Assembly: GCF_000251145.1 (NCBI RefSeq)
Contig: NZ_AIDW01000036.1
Location: 62,001 to 126,000 of the forward strand
Source of the DNA: Sphingomonas sp. PAMC 26621
GTDB taxonomy: Bacteria; Pseudomonadota; Alphaproteobacteria; Sphingomonadales; Sphingomonadaceae
Reading direction: 5' to 3'
Length of the DNA stretch: 64,000 nt
Shown here: positions 18,521-27,307 of the stretch, in pieces
Numbering within the stretch: position 1 is the stretch's first letter
Layout: each line of letters starts with the position of its first letter
Notes under the pieces: generated by a model
What the model saw: the letters and a program-made list of their open reading frames with translations, nothing else
Told to the model about the DNA's origin: nothing
Database searches by the model: none
Program-made: the position numbers and the translations under genes

Positions 18521-19866
18521 GCGACAAGCCCAAATTGCTGATCGTCGAGGACGATCTCGGCCTCCAGCGCCAGTTGCGCTGGGCCTATGAGGATTATCAG
18601 GTCATCACCGCGGTCGACCGCGCGACCGCAATCGATGCCGTCCGCGCGGAGGAACCCGCGGTGGTGACGCTCGATCTCGGTTTGCCACCCGACGCCGACG
18701 GCACGCGCGAGGGGTTCGCGACGCTTGCCGAGATCCTCAAGCTCAAGCCCGATACCAAGGTGATCGTCGCCTCGGGGCATGGTGCCCGCGAAAGCGCGCT
18801 CCAGGCGATCGCCGAGGGCGCGTGGGATTTCTACGCGAAGCCGATCGATATCGATGCGCTCGGGATGATCGTCGCGCGCGCGTTCCACGTCCATGCGCTC
18901 GAGACCGAGAACCGCCGGCTCGCCGCCCGCACCACCGGCACCGCACTGGGTGGGATGATCACCGCCAGCCCCGAAATGCTCAAGGTGACGCGCACGATCG
19001 AGCGCGTCGCCCGCGCGGATGTCTCGGTGATGCTGCTCGGCGCGTCGGGCACCGGCAAGGAACTGCTCGCGCGCGGGCTTCACGAGACGAGCGGGCGGCG
19101 CGACGGCGCATTCGTCGCGATCAACTGCGCGGCGATCCCCGACACTCTGCTCGAGTCCGAACTGTTCGGGCATGAGAAAGGCGCGTTCACCGGCGCGTTC
19201 AAGACCACCGAGGGCAAGATCGAACAGGCCGCCGGGGGCACGCTGTTCCTCGACGAGATCGGCGACGTGCCTTTGCCGTTGCAGGTCAAGCTGCTGCGCT
19301 TCCTCCAGGAGCGCACGATCGAGCGGATCGGCGGGCGCAAGGCGATCGCGGTCGATACGCGGATCGTCTGCGCGACGCATCAGGACGTCGATGCGATGGT
19401 CGCGGCGGGCAGTTTCCGCGAGGATCTGTATTACCGTCTGGCGGAAATCGTCGTGCGGATCCCGTCGCTCGGCGAGCGTAGCGGGGATGCGGTGCTGCTC
19501 GCGCAACATTTCCTCAAGCTCTACGCGCGCACGCTCGACTCGGCGGTCACCGGGCTTGCGCGCGAGGCGCGCGACGCGATCGCGGCATGGGGCTGGCCGG
19601 GCAACGTCCGCGAGCTCGAAAACCGCATGAAGCGCGCGGTTATCATGGCGGACGGCAAGCTCGTCACCGCCGCCGACCTCGACCTGCCGGGCGGCGACCC
19701 CGAACCCGCACTCAACCTGCGCATGGTCCGCGAATCCGCCGACCGCGCCGCGATCGGCCAGGCGCTCGCGCGCGCCGACGGCAACATTTCCAATACAGCC
19801 AAGCTGCTGGGGGTGAGCCGGCCGACCCTGTACGATTTGCTCAAGAGCTATGACCTCCAGGTCTAG
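18517..19866 (+). CDS. prsR: PEP-CTERM-box response regulator PrsR (sigma-54 activator)
   Basis: A 449-residue NtrC-type activator. Receiver domain (D53 in TLDLGLPPDADG), AAA+ domain with Walker A GASGTGKE, the sigma-54 contact loop GAFTGA, Walker B GGTLFLDEIGD and the R-finger region, then a Fis-type HTH (DGNISNTAKLLGVSRPTLYDLLKSYDL). The intact GAFTGA means it should remodel sigma-54 polymerase. The start overlaps prsK by 4 bp (ATGA). By analogy with TIGR02915 it activates PEP-CTERM and exopolysaccharide genes. A matching -24/-12 promoter exists at 26085-26099, before the PEP-CTERM gene. Confidence 0.92.
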   Translation: MSDKPKLLIVEDDLGLQRQLRWAYEDYQVITAVDRATAIDAVRAEEPAVVTLDLGLPPDADGTREGFATLAEILKLKPDTKVIVASGHGARESALQAIAEGAWDFYAKPIDIDALGMIVARAFHVHALETENRRLAARTTGTALGGMITASPEMLKVTRTIERVARADVSVMLLGASGTGKELLARGLHETSGRRDGAFVAINCAAIPDTLLESELFGHEKGAFTGAFKTTEGKIEQAAGGTLFLDEIGDVPLPLQVKLLRFLQERTIERIGGRKAIAVDTRIVCATHQDVDAMVAAGSFREDLYYRLAEIVVRIPSLGERSGDAVLLAQHFLKLYARTLDSAVTGLAREARDAIAAWGWPGNVRELENRMKRAVIMADGKLVTAADLDLPGGDPEPALNLRMVRESADRAAIGQALARADGNISNTAKLLGVSRPTLYDLLKSYDLQV

Positions 19867-19940
19867 ACGGGAGCGCTCGACGCACTGCGCTGGACCGCCG
19901 GGCTGGCGATGCCGCGGACCGCGGTGTAGCACCGCCGGCG

Positions 19941-20759
19941 ATGACCAAACCGCTCGCCCGTATTGCCGCCGCGCTCGAACGGCTTTCACCGCCCGTCGCC
20001 GACTCCGCCGATCCGCTGGCGCATCCCGCCTATGTCTGGCGCGGCGTCGCGCTCGAACCGGTCCGCGCGTTTCGCCCGCTCCCGCTCGAGCGGCTCCACG
20101 GGATCGACGCGCAAAAGGCAGCGCTGCTTGCGACCACGCGGCATCTGGCGAACGGTGCGGCGGCGCATGACGTGCTGCTGTGGGGCGCGCGTGGCTCGGG
20201 CAAATCGGCCCTGGTCAAGAGCGTAACCGGCGCGGTGCAGGCCGATGGCGGCGCGCTCGCGCTGGTCGAGATCGTGACGCCGCAGCTCGATACGCTCCCC
20301 GCTCTGTTCCGGCTGATCGCGGACGTGCCGCGCGCGTTCCTGCTGTTCCTCGACGATCTCGGGTTCGACGCGGCGGCGGACGGACGCGCACTCCGCTCGA
20401 TGCTCGACGGCGGCGCGGAGGCGCGGCCCGCGAATGCGCGGCTGGTCGTCACGTCGAACCGCCGCCACCTCGTCCCGCGCGACATGATCGACCAGCCGGA
20501 TGCGGTCAATCCGCGCGACGCCGCCGACGATGGCCTCGCGCTCGCGGACCGGTTCGGGCTGAGCCTCGGCTTCCACGTGGTCGATCAGGACGGCTATCTC
20601 GCGATCGTGCGGGCCTACACGGAAGCGCATGCGTTGCCGTTCGATCCGGTCGACGCGGTCGGCTGGGCGACGCGGCGCGGGAGCCGGTCGGGGCGCGTCG
20701 CGTGGCATTACATCGTCGATCTCGCGGGGCGCGAGGGGCGCTCGCTTGATCAGGCGTAA
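19941..20759 (+). CDS. DUF815 family P-loop ATPase
   Basis: A 272-residue AAA-type ATPase. Walker A is LLWGARGSGKSAL (about residue 82), Walker B is FLLFLDDLGFD, sensor 1 is ARLVVTSNRRHLVPR, and DRFGLSLGFHVVDQDGYLAIV with WATRRGSRSGRVAWHYI is the family C-terminus. DUF815 proteins are widespread and their role is not known; neither neighbour suggests one. The gene stands 74 bp after prsR on the same strand and could be read through from it. Confidence 0.8.
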   Translation: MTKPLARIAAALERLSPPVADSADPLAHPAYVWRGVALEPVRAFRPLPLERLHGIDAQKAALLATTRHLANGAAAHDVLLWGARGSGKSALVKSVTGAVQADGGALALVEIVTPQLDTLPALFRLIADVPRAFLLFLDDLGFDAAADGRALRSMLDGGAEARPANARLVVTSNRRHLVPRDMIDQPDAVNPRDAADDGLALADRFGLSLGFHVVDQDGYLAIVRAYTEAHALPFDPVDAVGWATRRGSRSGRVAWHYIVDLAGREGRSLDQA

Positions 20760-20764
20760 CCGCG

Positions 20765-20839
20765 TTCCTGCGCAGGCAGGAACCCAGCGCCGCGAACGCT
20801 GCGCCAAGGTACCCTGGGCTCCTGCCTCCGCAGGAGCCC
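20765..20839. repeat. Bipartite hairpin repeat, CCCAG...CTGGG family
   Basis: Hairpin TTCCTGC-GCAG-GCAGGAA, then CCCAG, about 25 nt, CCTGGG, then hairpin GGGCTCCTGC-CTCC-GCAGGAGCCC. The same plan recurs at 34546-34620, 44350-44447 and 46166-46236. It lies between convergent genes, where it could shield mRNA ends. Confidence 0.7.
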
Positions 20840-20844
20840 TGAAA

Positions 20845-22641
20845 TTACCCCTGCCCTTCGACCATTTCCGCCAGCTCGAGCCAGCGCAGTTCGGCGGCGT
20901 CCTTGTCCGCCTGCGCCTGGCCGATCGCCTCCATCAGCTTCTCGAACCGGTCGGGATCGCGGGTGTAGAGTTCGGGATCGGACAGCAATTCCTGGTCGCG
21001 CATGATCGCGGCCTCGAGCGTCTCGATCCGCTTGGGCAGGATCTCGTAATCGCGCTGGTCCTTGTAGGTCAGCTTGACCTTGCCCGGCGCCGCCCCGCCC
21101 GCAACCGGCGCCGCCGAAGTCGCGTTCTTGGCGATCGAGCCGCGCTTGGTCGGCGCGGCGGCCTTGCGGCGGCGCTCCCAATCCTCATAGCCGCCCGCCA
21201 CGACATCGACCGTCCCCGACCCGTCGAGGCCGAGCGTGATCGTCACGGTGCGATCCAGAAAGTCGCGATCGTGGCTTACGATGAGCACGGTGCCGTCATA
21301 GTCGCCGATCACGTCCTGGAGCAAATCGAGCGTCTCCAGATCGAGATCGTTGGTCGGCTCGTCCAGCACTAAGAGATTGGAAGGCTTGGCGAATTCCCGC
21401 GCCAGCAACAGCCGCGAGCGTTCGCCGCCCGACAGCGTCCCGATCTTCGCGTCGAGCACGCCGGGCTCGAACAGGAATTCCTTGAGATAGCCGACGACAT
21501 GCTTGCGGATGCCCTGCACCTCGATCCAGTCGCCGCCGTCCGCGAGCACGTCGCGGATCGTCTTGTCGGGCTCCATCTTGCTGCGCTGCTGGTCGATCAC
21601 GATCCGCTCGATCGTCTTGGCGAAGCGGATCTGGCCGGTGTCGGGCTCGAGCTCGCCGGTCAGCAGCTTGAGCAGCGTCGATTTGCCCGCACCATTCGCG
21701 CCGACGATGCCGATCCGGTCCTTGCGCGTCACGCGCAGCGACAGGTCGCCGATGATCGTCCGGTCGCCGAACGCCTTGGAGATGTGCTTGGCGTCGATCA
21801 CCACCTTGGAGCGCGCGTCGTCGGTGCCGATCGTCAGATTGGCGGAGCCCTGCGGCCCGACCATCGACGCGCGTTCGGCGCGCATCTCGACCAGCTTGGT
21901 CAGGCGGCCCTGGTTGCGCTTGCGCCGCCCGGTGACACCGCGCAGCAGCCAATGCTCCTCGAGCTTCAGCTTCGCGTCGAGCTTCTCGGCGTTGCGCTGC
22001 TCGTCGGCATAGACCTGCTCGGTCCATGCATCGAACCCGCCGAAACCGATCTCGGCGCGGCGCAGATTGCCGCGGTCCATCCACAGCGTCTGCTTGGTCA
22101 GCTTGGTGAGGAAGGTGCGGTCATGGCTGATCACGACGAACGCGCCGCGGAACCGGCCGAGCCATTCCTCGATCCACTCGATCGCGCCGATGTCGAGATG
22201 GTTGGTCGGCTCGTCGAGCAGCAACACGTCGGGGTTCTGCGCGAACGCGCGGACGATCGCGGCGCGGCGGCGCTCGCCACCCGAGGCCTTGGCGGCTTCG
22301 CGCGTGAGATCGATGCCCAACTGATCGGCGATCGCCTCGGCTTCATATTGCAGCGGCGCATCGTCTCCGCCGAGCACGTAATCCGCGAGCGTATTGCACC
22401 CGATCATTGCGGGCTCCTGCTCGAGCAGGATCACGCGTGTACCGGGCACGATCGTGCGGCGACCCTCGTCCGAATCGATCTTGTTGCCGAGCAGCTTGAG
22501 CAGCGTCGTCTTGCCCGCGCCGTTGCGCCCGATCAGGGCGAGTCGGTCGCGCGGGCCGACATGGATGTCGAGGCCACGGAAAAGCCAACCCGAGCCCTGA
22601 ATGACGCCGAGATTTTCATATGCGAGGATAGGTGCTGCCAT
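20845..22641 (-). CDS. ABC-F family ATPase (Uup-like)
   Basis: A 598-residue soluble protein with two ABC domains (Walker A GRNGAGKTT and GANGAGKST; signatures SGGERRRAA and LSGGERSRL; DEPTNHLD and DEPTNDLD), a linker between them rich in charged residues, and a C-terminal coiled coil of the Uup type (YEILPKRIETLEAAIMRDQELL). ABC-F proteins act on ribosomes or, for Uup, in genome stability; no membrane domain is present. The ATG at 22641 begins the conserved N-terminus (MAAPILAYENLGV); the 52 upstream codons are not conserved-looking. Symbol withheld because ABC-F subfamilies cannot be split safely by eye. Confidence 0.88.
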   Translation of the reverse strand: MAAPILAYENLGVIQGSGWLFRGLDIHVGPRDRLALIGRNGAGKTTLLKLLGNKIDSDEGRRTIVPGTRVILLEQEPAMIGCNTLADYVLGGDDAPLQYEAEAIADQLGIDLTREAAKASGGERRRAAIVRAFAQNPDVLLLDEPTNHLDIGAIEWIEEWLGRFRGAFVVISHDRTFLTKLTKQTLWMDRGNLRRAEIGFGGFDAWTEQVYADEQRNAEKLDAKLKLEEHWLLRGVTGRRKRNQGRLTKLVEMRAERASMVGPQGSANLTIGTDDARSKVVIDAKHISKAFGDRTIIGDLSLRVTRKDRIGIVGANGAGKSTLLKLLTGELEPDTGQIRFAKTIERIVIDQQRSKMEPDKTIRDVLADGGDWIEVQGIRKHVVGYLKEFLFEPGVLDAKIGTLSGGERSRLLLAREFAKPSNLLVLDEPTNDLDLETLDLLQDVIGDYDGTVLIVSHDRDFLDRTVTITLGLDGSGTVDVVAGGYEDWERRRKAAAPTKRGSIAKNATSAAPVAGGAAPGKVKLTYKDQRDYEILPKRIETLEAAIMRDQELLSDPELYTRDPDRFEKLMEAIGQAQADKDAAELRWLELAEMVEGQG

Positions 22642-22810
22642 AAAGACGCGCGTTAGGCGGTGGGGCGGCTTGCGGCAAGCTTTGTGCGTTGCAGCATGCC
22701 GCCAACCCGGCACGGGTCCGACTCCGCGCATCCGGGATTGCACCGGATGACGACGGAACACTTCACCGCCATTCACAGGCTGTTCAACGCAACGCACCTA
22801 TGCCAAGCCC

Positions 22811-23119
22811 ATGAAGATGCTCGCCGCCATCCTGATGGGACTTGCCGTGACCCCCACCCCCGCCGTTCCACCGGCGGCAGGGATGCTGCAACGTGGCGAC
22901 CAGATGGAAGCGTTGCGCGGGCGTCGCGAAGGGCGCTGGCTCCCTTCCAAGGAAATCGAGGCGCGGATCGTGCCGACCATGCCGGGTGCGCGCTATCTCG
23001 GGTTCGACTTCGACCCAGAACGTGGGATTTACACGCTCAAGTTCCTGCGCAATGGATCGGTCATCTGGGTCGAGGTCGACGGCCGTTCCGGCCAGATCAT
23101 CGGCCGCACCGGCAACTGA
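22811..23119 (+). CDS. Small exported PepSY-domain protein
   Basis: A 102-residue protein with a short hydrophobic N-terminus (MKMLAAILMGLAV...) that is a likely signal peptide, and one PepSY-like domain: SKEIEARIVPTMPGARYLGFDFDPERGIYTLKFLRNGSVIWVEVDGRSGQIIGR. It lies 34 bp before a response regulator and a histidine kinase. In proteobacteria PepSY proteins often accompany such pairs and may modulate signal input in the periplasm; that role is inferred from position. Confidence 0.75.
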   Translation: MKMLAAILMGLAVTPTPAVPPAAGMLQRGDQMEALRGRREGRWLPSKEIEARIVPTMPGARYLGFDFDPERGIYTLKFLRNGSVIWVEVDGRSGQIIGRTGN

Positions 23120-23153
23120 ACGCCCGAGCGGCGTCGTCCAAGGGGAAAATTGC

Positions 23154-23819
23154 ATGCGCGTTCTGATCGTCGAGGACGAACCCAATCTCGGCCAGCAGCT
23201 GAAAAGCACGCTCGAAGGCGCTGGCTACGCGATCGACCTCGCGACCGATGGCGAGGAAGGCCATTTCCTCGGATCGACCGAAAATTACGACGCGATCATC
23301 CTCGATCTCGGCCTGCCCGAGATCGACGGGCTGACCGTGCTCGACCGCTGGCGCAAGGAAGGCCGCACCGCGCCGGTCCTCGTGCTGACCGCGCGTGACA
23401 GCTGGTCGGACAAGGTCGCCGGGCTCGATGCGGGCGCGGACGATTATGTCGCCAAGCCGTTCCAGTCGGAGGAGCTGATCGCCCGCCTGCGCGCGCTGAT
23501 CCGCCGCGCCTCGGGCAACGCCTCGTCCGAACTGACCGCAGGCGGCGTCCGGCTCGACACGCGCAGCGGCAAGGTCACGCTCAACGGCGAATCGGTCAAG
23601 ATGACCGCGCAGGAATATAAGCTGCTCAGCTACCTCCTCCACCACAAGGGCAAGGTGGTGAGCCGCACCGAGCTGATCGAACATATCTACGACCAGGATT
23701 TCGACCGCGATTCGAACACGATCGAAGTGTTCGTCACGCGGATTCGCAAGAAGCTCGGGCAGGATGTCATCACCACGATCCGGGGGCTTGGCTACAGCCT
23801 CGAGGATCCTGATGCCTGA
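23154..23819 (+). CDS. OmpR/PhoP-family response regulator
   Basis: A 221-residue transcription factor with a receiver domain (acidic pair E7-D8, phosphoacceptor D51 in IILDLGLPEIDG, K in YVAKPF) and an OmpR-type winged helix (GKVVSRTELIEHIYDQ, SNTIEVFVTRIRKKLG, TIRGLGYSL). The ATG at 23154 follows AAGGGGAAAA. It overlaps no gene and is followed 6 bp later by its presumed kinase. The closest look-alikes are PhoP/QseB-type regulators, but the regulon cannot be read here. Confidence 0.9.
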   Translation: MRVLIVEDEPNLGQQLKSTLEGAGYAIDLATDGEEGHFLGSTENYDAIILDLGLPEIDGLTVLDRWRKEGRTAPVLVLTARDSWSDKVAGLDAGADDYVAKPFQSEELIARLRALIRRASGNASSELTAGGVRLDTRSGKVTLNGESVKMTAQEYKLLSYLLHHKGKVVSRTELIEHIYDQDFDRDSNTIEVFVTRIRKKLGQDVITTIRGLGYSLEDPDA

Positions 23820-23824
23820 CGCGC

Positions 23825-25264
23825 ATGGCTGAATCGGATCCGCACGCGCAGGGCTCGCTCGCGCCGCCGCTTCCCCCGCTCGAAACCGAGCCGCGGACGC
23901 TGCCGCGCGTGCAGACCACGGGGTCGCTCAGCCGCCGGATGATCCTGATCGCGGCGGGATGGATCCTGCTGCTGCTCACCGGCGGCGGGTTCGCGCTCGA
24001 CCGCGTGCTGAGCACCGCGGTGACGCGCAACTTCGATGACCAGCTCGAATATGTGCTGACCGCGCTGATCGTCTCGGCCGAGATCGGCCCGGAGGGCGAG
24101 GTGATCTCGAACCGCGAGCCGGCCGACCAGCGCTTCATCGAGCCCAATTCGGGATTGTACTGGCAGATCAGCGCGCCCGGGCAGGAACCCTTCCCCTCGC
24201 GCTCGCTGTGGGACCGGAAGCTCGCCTATGGCTCGCAGCATACCGATCTCGCGGTCCACTCCTATGACAGCAACCAGTTCGTCGACCCCAAGGCGGACAC
24301 GCCCGAAAAGCTTCGGGTGGTCGAGCGCGACGTGACGCTGCCCGGGTCGAAGGTGCGCTGGCGCTTCCAGGTCGCGCAAAGCCGCGACGGGCTCGACGCG
24401 CAGATCAAGGTGTTGCGCAAGACGCTGGTGCGCAGCTTCACGTTGCTCGCCTTCGGGCTGATCGTGATGGCGGCGCTCCAGACCTTCTACGGGCTGTGGC
24501 CGCTCCGCCGCGTGCGCGAGGAAATCGCGCGGATGCGCGCCGGAAAGGCGCGGCAGGTCGAGCGCCCGATGCCGGTCGAGGTTGCGCCGCTGGTCGAGGA
24601 ACTCAACGCGCTGATCGAGCATAACGAGCGGCAGGCGGAGGAAGCCCGGCGCCACGCGGGCAACCTCGCGCATGCGCTCAAGACCCCGCTGACCGTCATC
24701 ATGAACGCCGCGACCGCCAAGGCGGACGATCTCGGCGAGACGGTCGTACGCGAGGCGCGGACGATGCGGCGGCAGGTCGACCATCATCTCGCACGCGCCC
24801 GCGCGGTCGGGCGGCGCGGGTCGGCGCACAGCCGCGCGGATGTCTGGCCAAGCCTCGAATCGGTCGAGCGCGCGGTCGGCGTGTTGTATCGCCACGTCCG
24901 CATCGACACGTCCGGCCCACGCGACCTGCAGGTCCATGTCGAGCGTCAGGATCTCGACGAGATGCTCGGCAACCTGATCGAGAATGCCGCAAAATATGGC
25001 GGGGGCAGCGTGTTCGTCACGGTGTCGAAGCATTCGGGCTTCGTCGAATTCCTGATCGAGGACGACGGCGTTGGCATCCCCGAGGAAGAGCGCATCCGCA
25101 TTTTCGATCGCGGCGTCCGGCTCGATTCGGGCAAGCCCGGGACCGGGCTGGGGATGGCGATCGTGCGGGATGTCGCCGAGATTTACGAAGGTACGGTCAG
25201 CCTCGAGGAGAGCGAGGATCTCGGCGGATTGCTCGTCCGCTTACGCTTGCCCGCGGCCAACTGA
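23825..25264 (+). CDS. Two-component sensor histidine kinase
   Basis: A 479-residue membrane kinase. Two membrane segments (about 39-60 and 205-222) enclose a periplasmic sensor of about 145 residues. A HAMP-like region follows, then H283 in NLAHALKTPLTVI, the N box NLIENAAKYGG, the G1 box DDGVGIPEEER, and GTGLGMAIVRDVAEIYEGTVSLEES. The LAHALKTPL box is of the PhoQ/QseC type. It is the third gene of the PepSY-regulator-kinase operon and should phosphorylate the regulator just upstream. Confidence 0.9.
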   Translation: MAESDPHAQGSLAPPLPPLETEPRTLPRVQTTGSLSRRMILIAAGWILLLLTGGGFALDRVLSTAVTRNFDDQLEYVLTALIVSAEIGPEGEVISNREPADQRFIEPNSGLYWQISAPGQEPFPSRSLWDRKLAYGSQHTDLAVHSYDSNQFVDPKADTPEKLRVVERDVTLPGSKVRWRFQVAQSRDGLDAQIKVLRKTLVRSFTLLAFGLIVMAALQTFYGLWPLRRVREEIARMRAGKARQVERPMPVEVAPLVEELNALIEHNERQAEEARRHAGNLAHALKTPLTVIMNAATAKADDLGETVVREARTMRRQVDHHLARARAVGRRGSAHSRADVWPSLESVERAVGVLYRHVRIDTSGPRDLQVHVERQDLDEMLGNLIENAAKYGGGSVFVTVSKHSGFVEFLIEDDGVGIPEEERIRIFDRGVRLDSGKPGTGLGMAIVRDVAEIYEGTVSLEESEDLGGLLVRLRLPAAN

Positions 25265-25334
25265 ACGAGGCCGCGCGTTTCAGTCACGGCTGGCGGGAGC
25301 CCCGCGCTGCGCCGTTCGATGATCGTCGATTGGA

Positions 25335-25364
25335 AAAGCCGCCGATCCCGCTGGACCGGCGGCT
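25335..25364. terminator. Hairpin between convergent genes
   Basis: AAGCCGCCG and CGGCGGCTT are perfectly complementary across a 12-nt loop. The hairpin sits between the convergent histidine kinase and PEP-CTERM genes. On the minus strand the stem is followed by TTTTCC, so it fits best as the terminator of the PEP-CTERM gene, possibly in both directions. Confidence 0.55.
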
Positions 25365-25388
25365 TCCCTGTATCCGGCGATCCCGCGA

Positions 25389-26045
25389 TCAGCTGTAGGT
25401 AACGCGCATCCGAACCCTGGAGCGCGCACGGAGGCCGCCGCCGACGAGACCGAAGCCGGCCAGCATCATGATCCAGGTGGCAGGCTCGGGCACGCCCACG
25501 ACCGAGATGGCGAACTGACCGCTATAATCGTGTGTATCGCCACCTGGGCCGACATGGTTCGGGCCGACCGTGTTCGAACCCCGTCCGGTCGAACGGTGCC
25601 AATCGAAGCTGCTGAGGCTGTACTCGAACCCGTTGACCGTCTGGACGGTCGTCCCAGAGAAGCCGCCGGTAGCGTCGTCATCGAGCAGACTGTTGTAAAC
25701 GCCGCCAATCGACTGGCCGTTGGAGAGCAGGACCGTGATCAGATAGGACGTCGACGCTTCCGCCTTGCTGCCGAATGGCTGACCGTCTCCCAGAATGGCG
25801 AACGCGGCGTCGCCGGGAAGCAGCGGTATCGAGATCGGCTGACTCACGTTATTGTAGTTGGACGTGACCGTACCGATGTTCTGCGCGATGAAAACGGTGT
25901 TGTTGAGCTTTTTTTCCGTATCCCAGACATAGTTCGTACCAATACCCCGGATCGAAACGCCCGTGATGTTGACGGACGCCTGCGCGCTGGTCGCAAGCAT
26001 TGCAATGGTGATGGCGGCTGCAGTCGATAAGAGTTTCTTTCGCAT
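25389..26045 (-). CDS. PEPxxWA-CTERM sorting-domain protein
   Basis: A 218-residue exported protein. The signal peptide (MRKKLLSTAAAITIAML...) ends AQA, with cleavage after residue 23. The mature part is Asn/Ser/Gly-rich with no recognised catalytic domain. Residues 186-218 form the sorting signal: PEPATWIMMLAGFGLVGGGL then a basic RARSR, the sphingomonad PEPxxWA variant. Such tails are recognised by an exosortase/EpsH-type membrane protease and the proteins reach the surface or matrix. The tail here extends eight residues past RARSR, longer than usual. AGGGGGAA precedes the ATG at 26045, and a sigma-54 promoter lies 40 bp farther up. Confidence 0.85.
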   Translation of the reverse strand: MRKKLLSTAAAITIAMLATSAQASVNITGVSIRGIGTNYVWDTEKKLNNTVFIAQNIGTVTSNYNNVSQPISIPLLPGDAAFAILGDGQPFGSKAEASTSYLITVLLSNGQSIGGVYNSLLDDDATGGFSGTTVQTVNGFEYSLSSFDWHRSTGRGSNTVGPNHVGPGGDTHDYSGQFAISVVGVPEPATWIMMLAGFGLVGGGLRARSRVRMRVTYS

Positions 26046-26084
26046 GATAGAGTTCCCCCTGATGTGCCTCGTCAGAGAACGCCC

Positions 26085-26099
26085 GCAATAGTCATGCCA
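26085..26099 (-). promoter_or_regulatory. Sigma-54 (-24/-12) promoter of the PEP-CTERM gene
   Basis: Read on the minus strand, TGGCAT, five bases (GACTA) and TTGC match the sigma-54 consensus TGGCAC-N5-TTGC with one mismatch and keep the invariant GG and GC dinucleotides at the right distance. Transcription would start near 26073, leaving a 28-nt leader that holds the AGGGGGAA ribosome site. PrsR, a GAFTGA-bearing activator, is encoded 6 kb away and is the obvious candidate activator. Confidence 0.7.
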
Positions 26100-26125
26100 T
26101 ATCAGTTTTATCAATACTGTAGCGC

Positions 26126-26148
26126 GTTACGCACGACCATTGTGTAAC
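26126..26148. promoter_or_regulatory. Imperfect inverted repeat upstream of the sigma-54 promoter
   Basis: GTTACGCAC and GTGTAAC are near-complementary (one extra base) across a short spacer, centred about 64 bp upstream of the predicted start. It could be an activator site for PrsR, but I cannot compare it with a known PEP-CTERM box, and one repeat of this quality can occur by chance. Confidence 0.3.
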
Positions 26149-26285
26149 TTGCGCCGACACTAGATCCCGTTCGGCCAAGACATGGCTTTTCGTGGATTTC
26201 TCCGTTCGTCGTGCTCCGGCCGTCCTTTCGGCCTTTCCGGCGAACGCGGCGGGGACAACGCCCGCCGCCTGCGGAGCGCGCGCGG

Positions 26286-27284
26286 CTAGGCCGCGATCGC
26301 CAGTTCGCGAAGCGCGTCCGCCGTGATCGTCAGGCTGCGCTTGCGCGCCGCATGATCATAGATCGAGCTCGCGATCATCAACTCGTCGACGCCCGTCCGC
26401 GCGACAAAGCCTGCGATCTCGCGTGCGACTTTGGCGGGGCCGCCGACCGCCGAGCAGGACAGCACATGATCGAGGATCGCCCCGCCTTGCGCGCCGAGGG
26501 TTTCGCGATAGCCCTCCACCGGCGGCGGAAGCTGGCGCGGATTGCCGGTGCGCAGCGCGACGAACGCCTGCTCCTGCGAGCTTGCGATCAGCGCGCCTTC
26601 CGCATCGGTATCCGCCGCGAACACGTTGAAGCCTGCCATCACATGCGGCTTCGCCAGCACCGCCGACGGGCGGAAGGTACGGCGGTAGATTTCGATCGAA
26701 CTCATCAGCGCATCGGGGGCGAAATGCGAGGCGAAGGCGTACGGCAGGCCCAGCATTGCCGCGAGTTGCGCGCCATAGGTGCTCGACCCGAGGATCCACA
26801 GCGACACGTCCGCCCCCGCACCCGGGGTGGCGCGCACGCCGGTCTGGCCGTCGTCGGCGAAATAGCTCTGCAACTCGAGCACGTCGTTGGGGAAGGCGTT
26901 CGGATCGGTGTTGAGGCTGCGCCGCATCGCGCGCGCGACGATCTGGTCGGAACCCGGCGCCCGCCCGAGGCCGAGGTCGATCCGGCCCGGGAACAGCGCG
27001 TCGAGCGTCCCGAACTGCTCGGCGATCGCGAGCGGCGCGTGGTTGGGGAGCATGATCCCGCCTGCACCGACCCGGATCGTCGAGGTCACGCTGCCGATAT
27101 GCGCCAGGACGACCGAGGTCGCAGCACTCGCGATTCCGGTCATGCCGTGATGTTCGGCGGTCCAGTAACGCGAGAAGCCGAGGCTCTCGGCATGCGCGGC
27201 GAGATCGCCCGCGTTGTGGAGCGCCTGGGCGACGCTGCCGCCTTCGACGACGGGGACGAGATCGAGCAGGGAATAAGCAGTCAT
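26286..27284 (-). CDS. LLM-class flavin-dependent oxidoreductase
   Basis: A 332-residue luciferase-like monooxygenase-fold protein (YhbW/MsnO8-like). YSLLDLVPVVEGGS at the N-terminus, YWTAEHHGMTGIASAATSVVLAHIG, RVGAGGIMLPNHAPLAIAEQFGTLDALFPGRIDLGLGRAPGSD and ILGSSTYGAQLAA are the family hallmarks. It would use FMN and NADH or a similar reductant; the substrate is unknown. The ATG at 27284 starts the conserved N-terminus; the longer open frame overlaps the end of the neighbouring protease gene. It ends before a 240-bp spacer that contains the PEP-CTERM promoter. Confidence 0.82.
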   Translation of the reverse strand: MTAYSLLDLVPVVEGGSVAQALHNAGDLAAHAESLGFSRYWTAEHHGMTGIASAATSVVLAHIGSVTSTIRVGAGGIMLPNHAPLAIAEQFGTLDALFPGRIDLGLGRAPGSDQIVARAMRRSLNTDPNAFPNDVLELQSYFADDGQTGVRATPGAGADVSLWILGSSTYGAQLAAMLGLPYAFASHFAPDALMSSIEIYRRTFRPSAVLAKPHVMAGFNVFAADTDAEGALIASSQEQAFVALRTGNPRQLPPPVEGYRETLGAQGGAILDHVLSCSAVGGPAKVAREIAGFVARTGVDELMIASSIYDHAARKRSLTITADALRELAIAA

Positions 27285-27307
27285 GGGCTGGATATGGGAG
27301 CCAAGTT

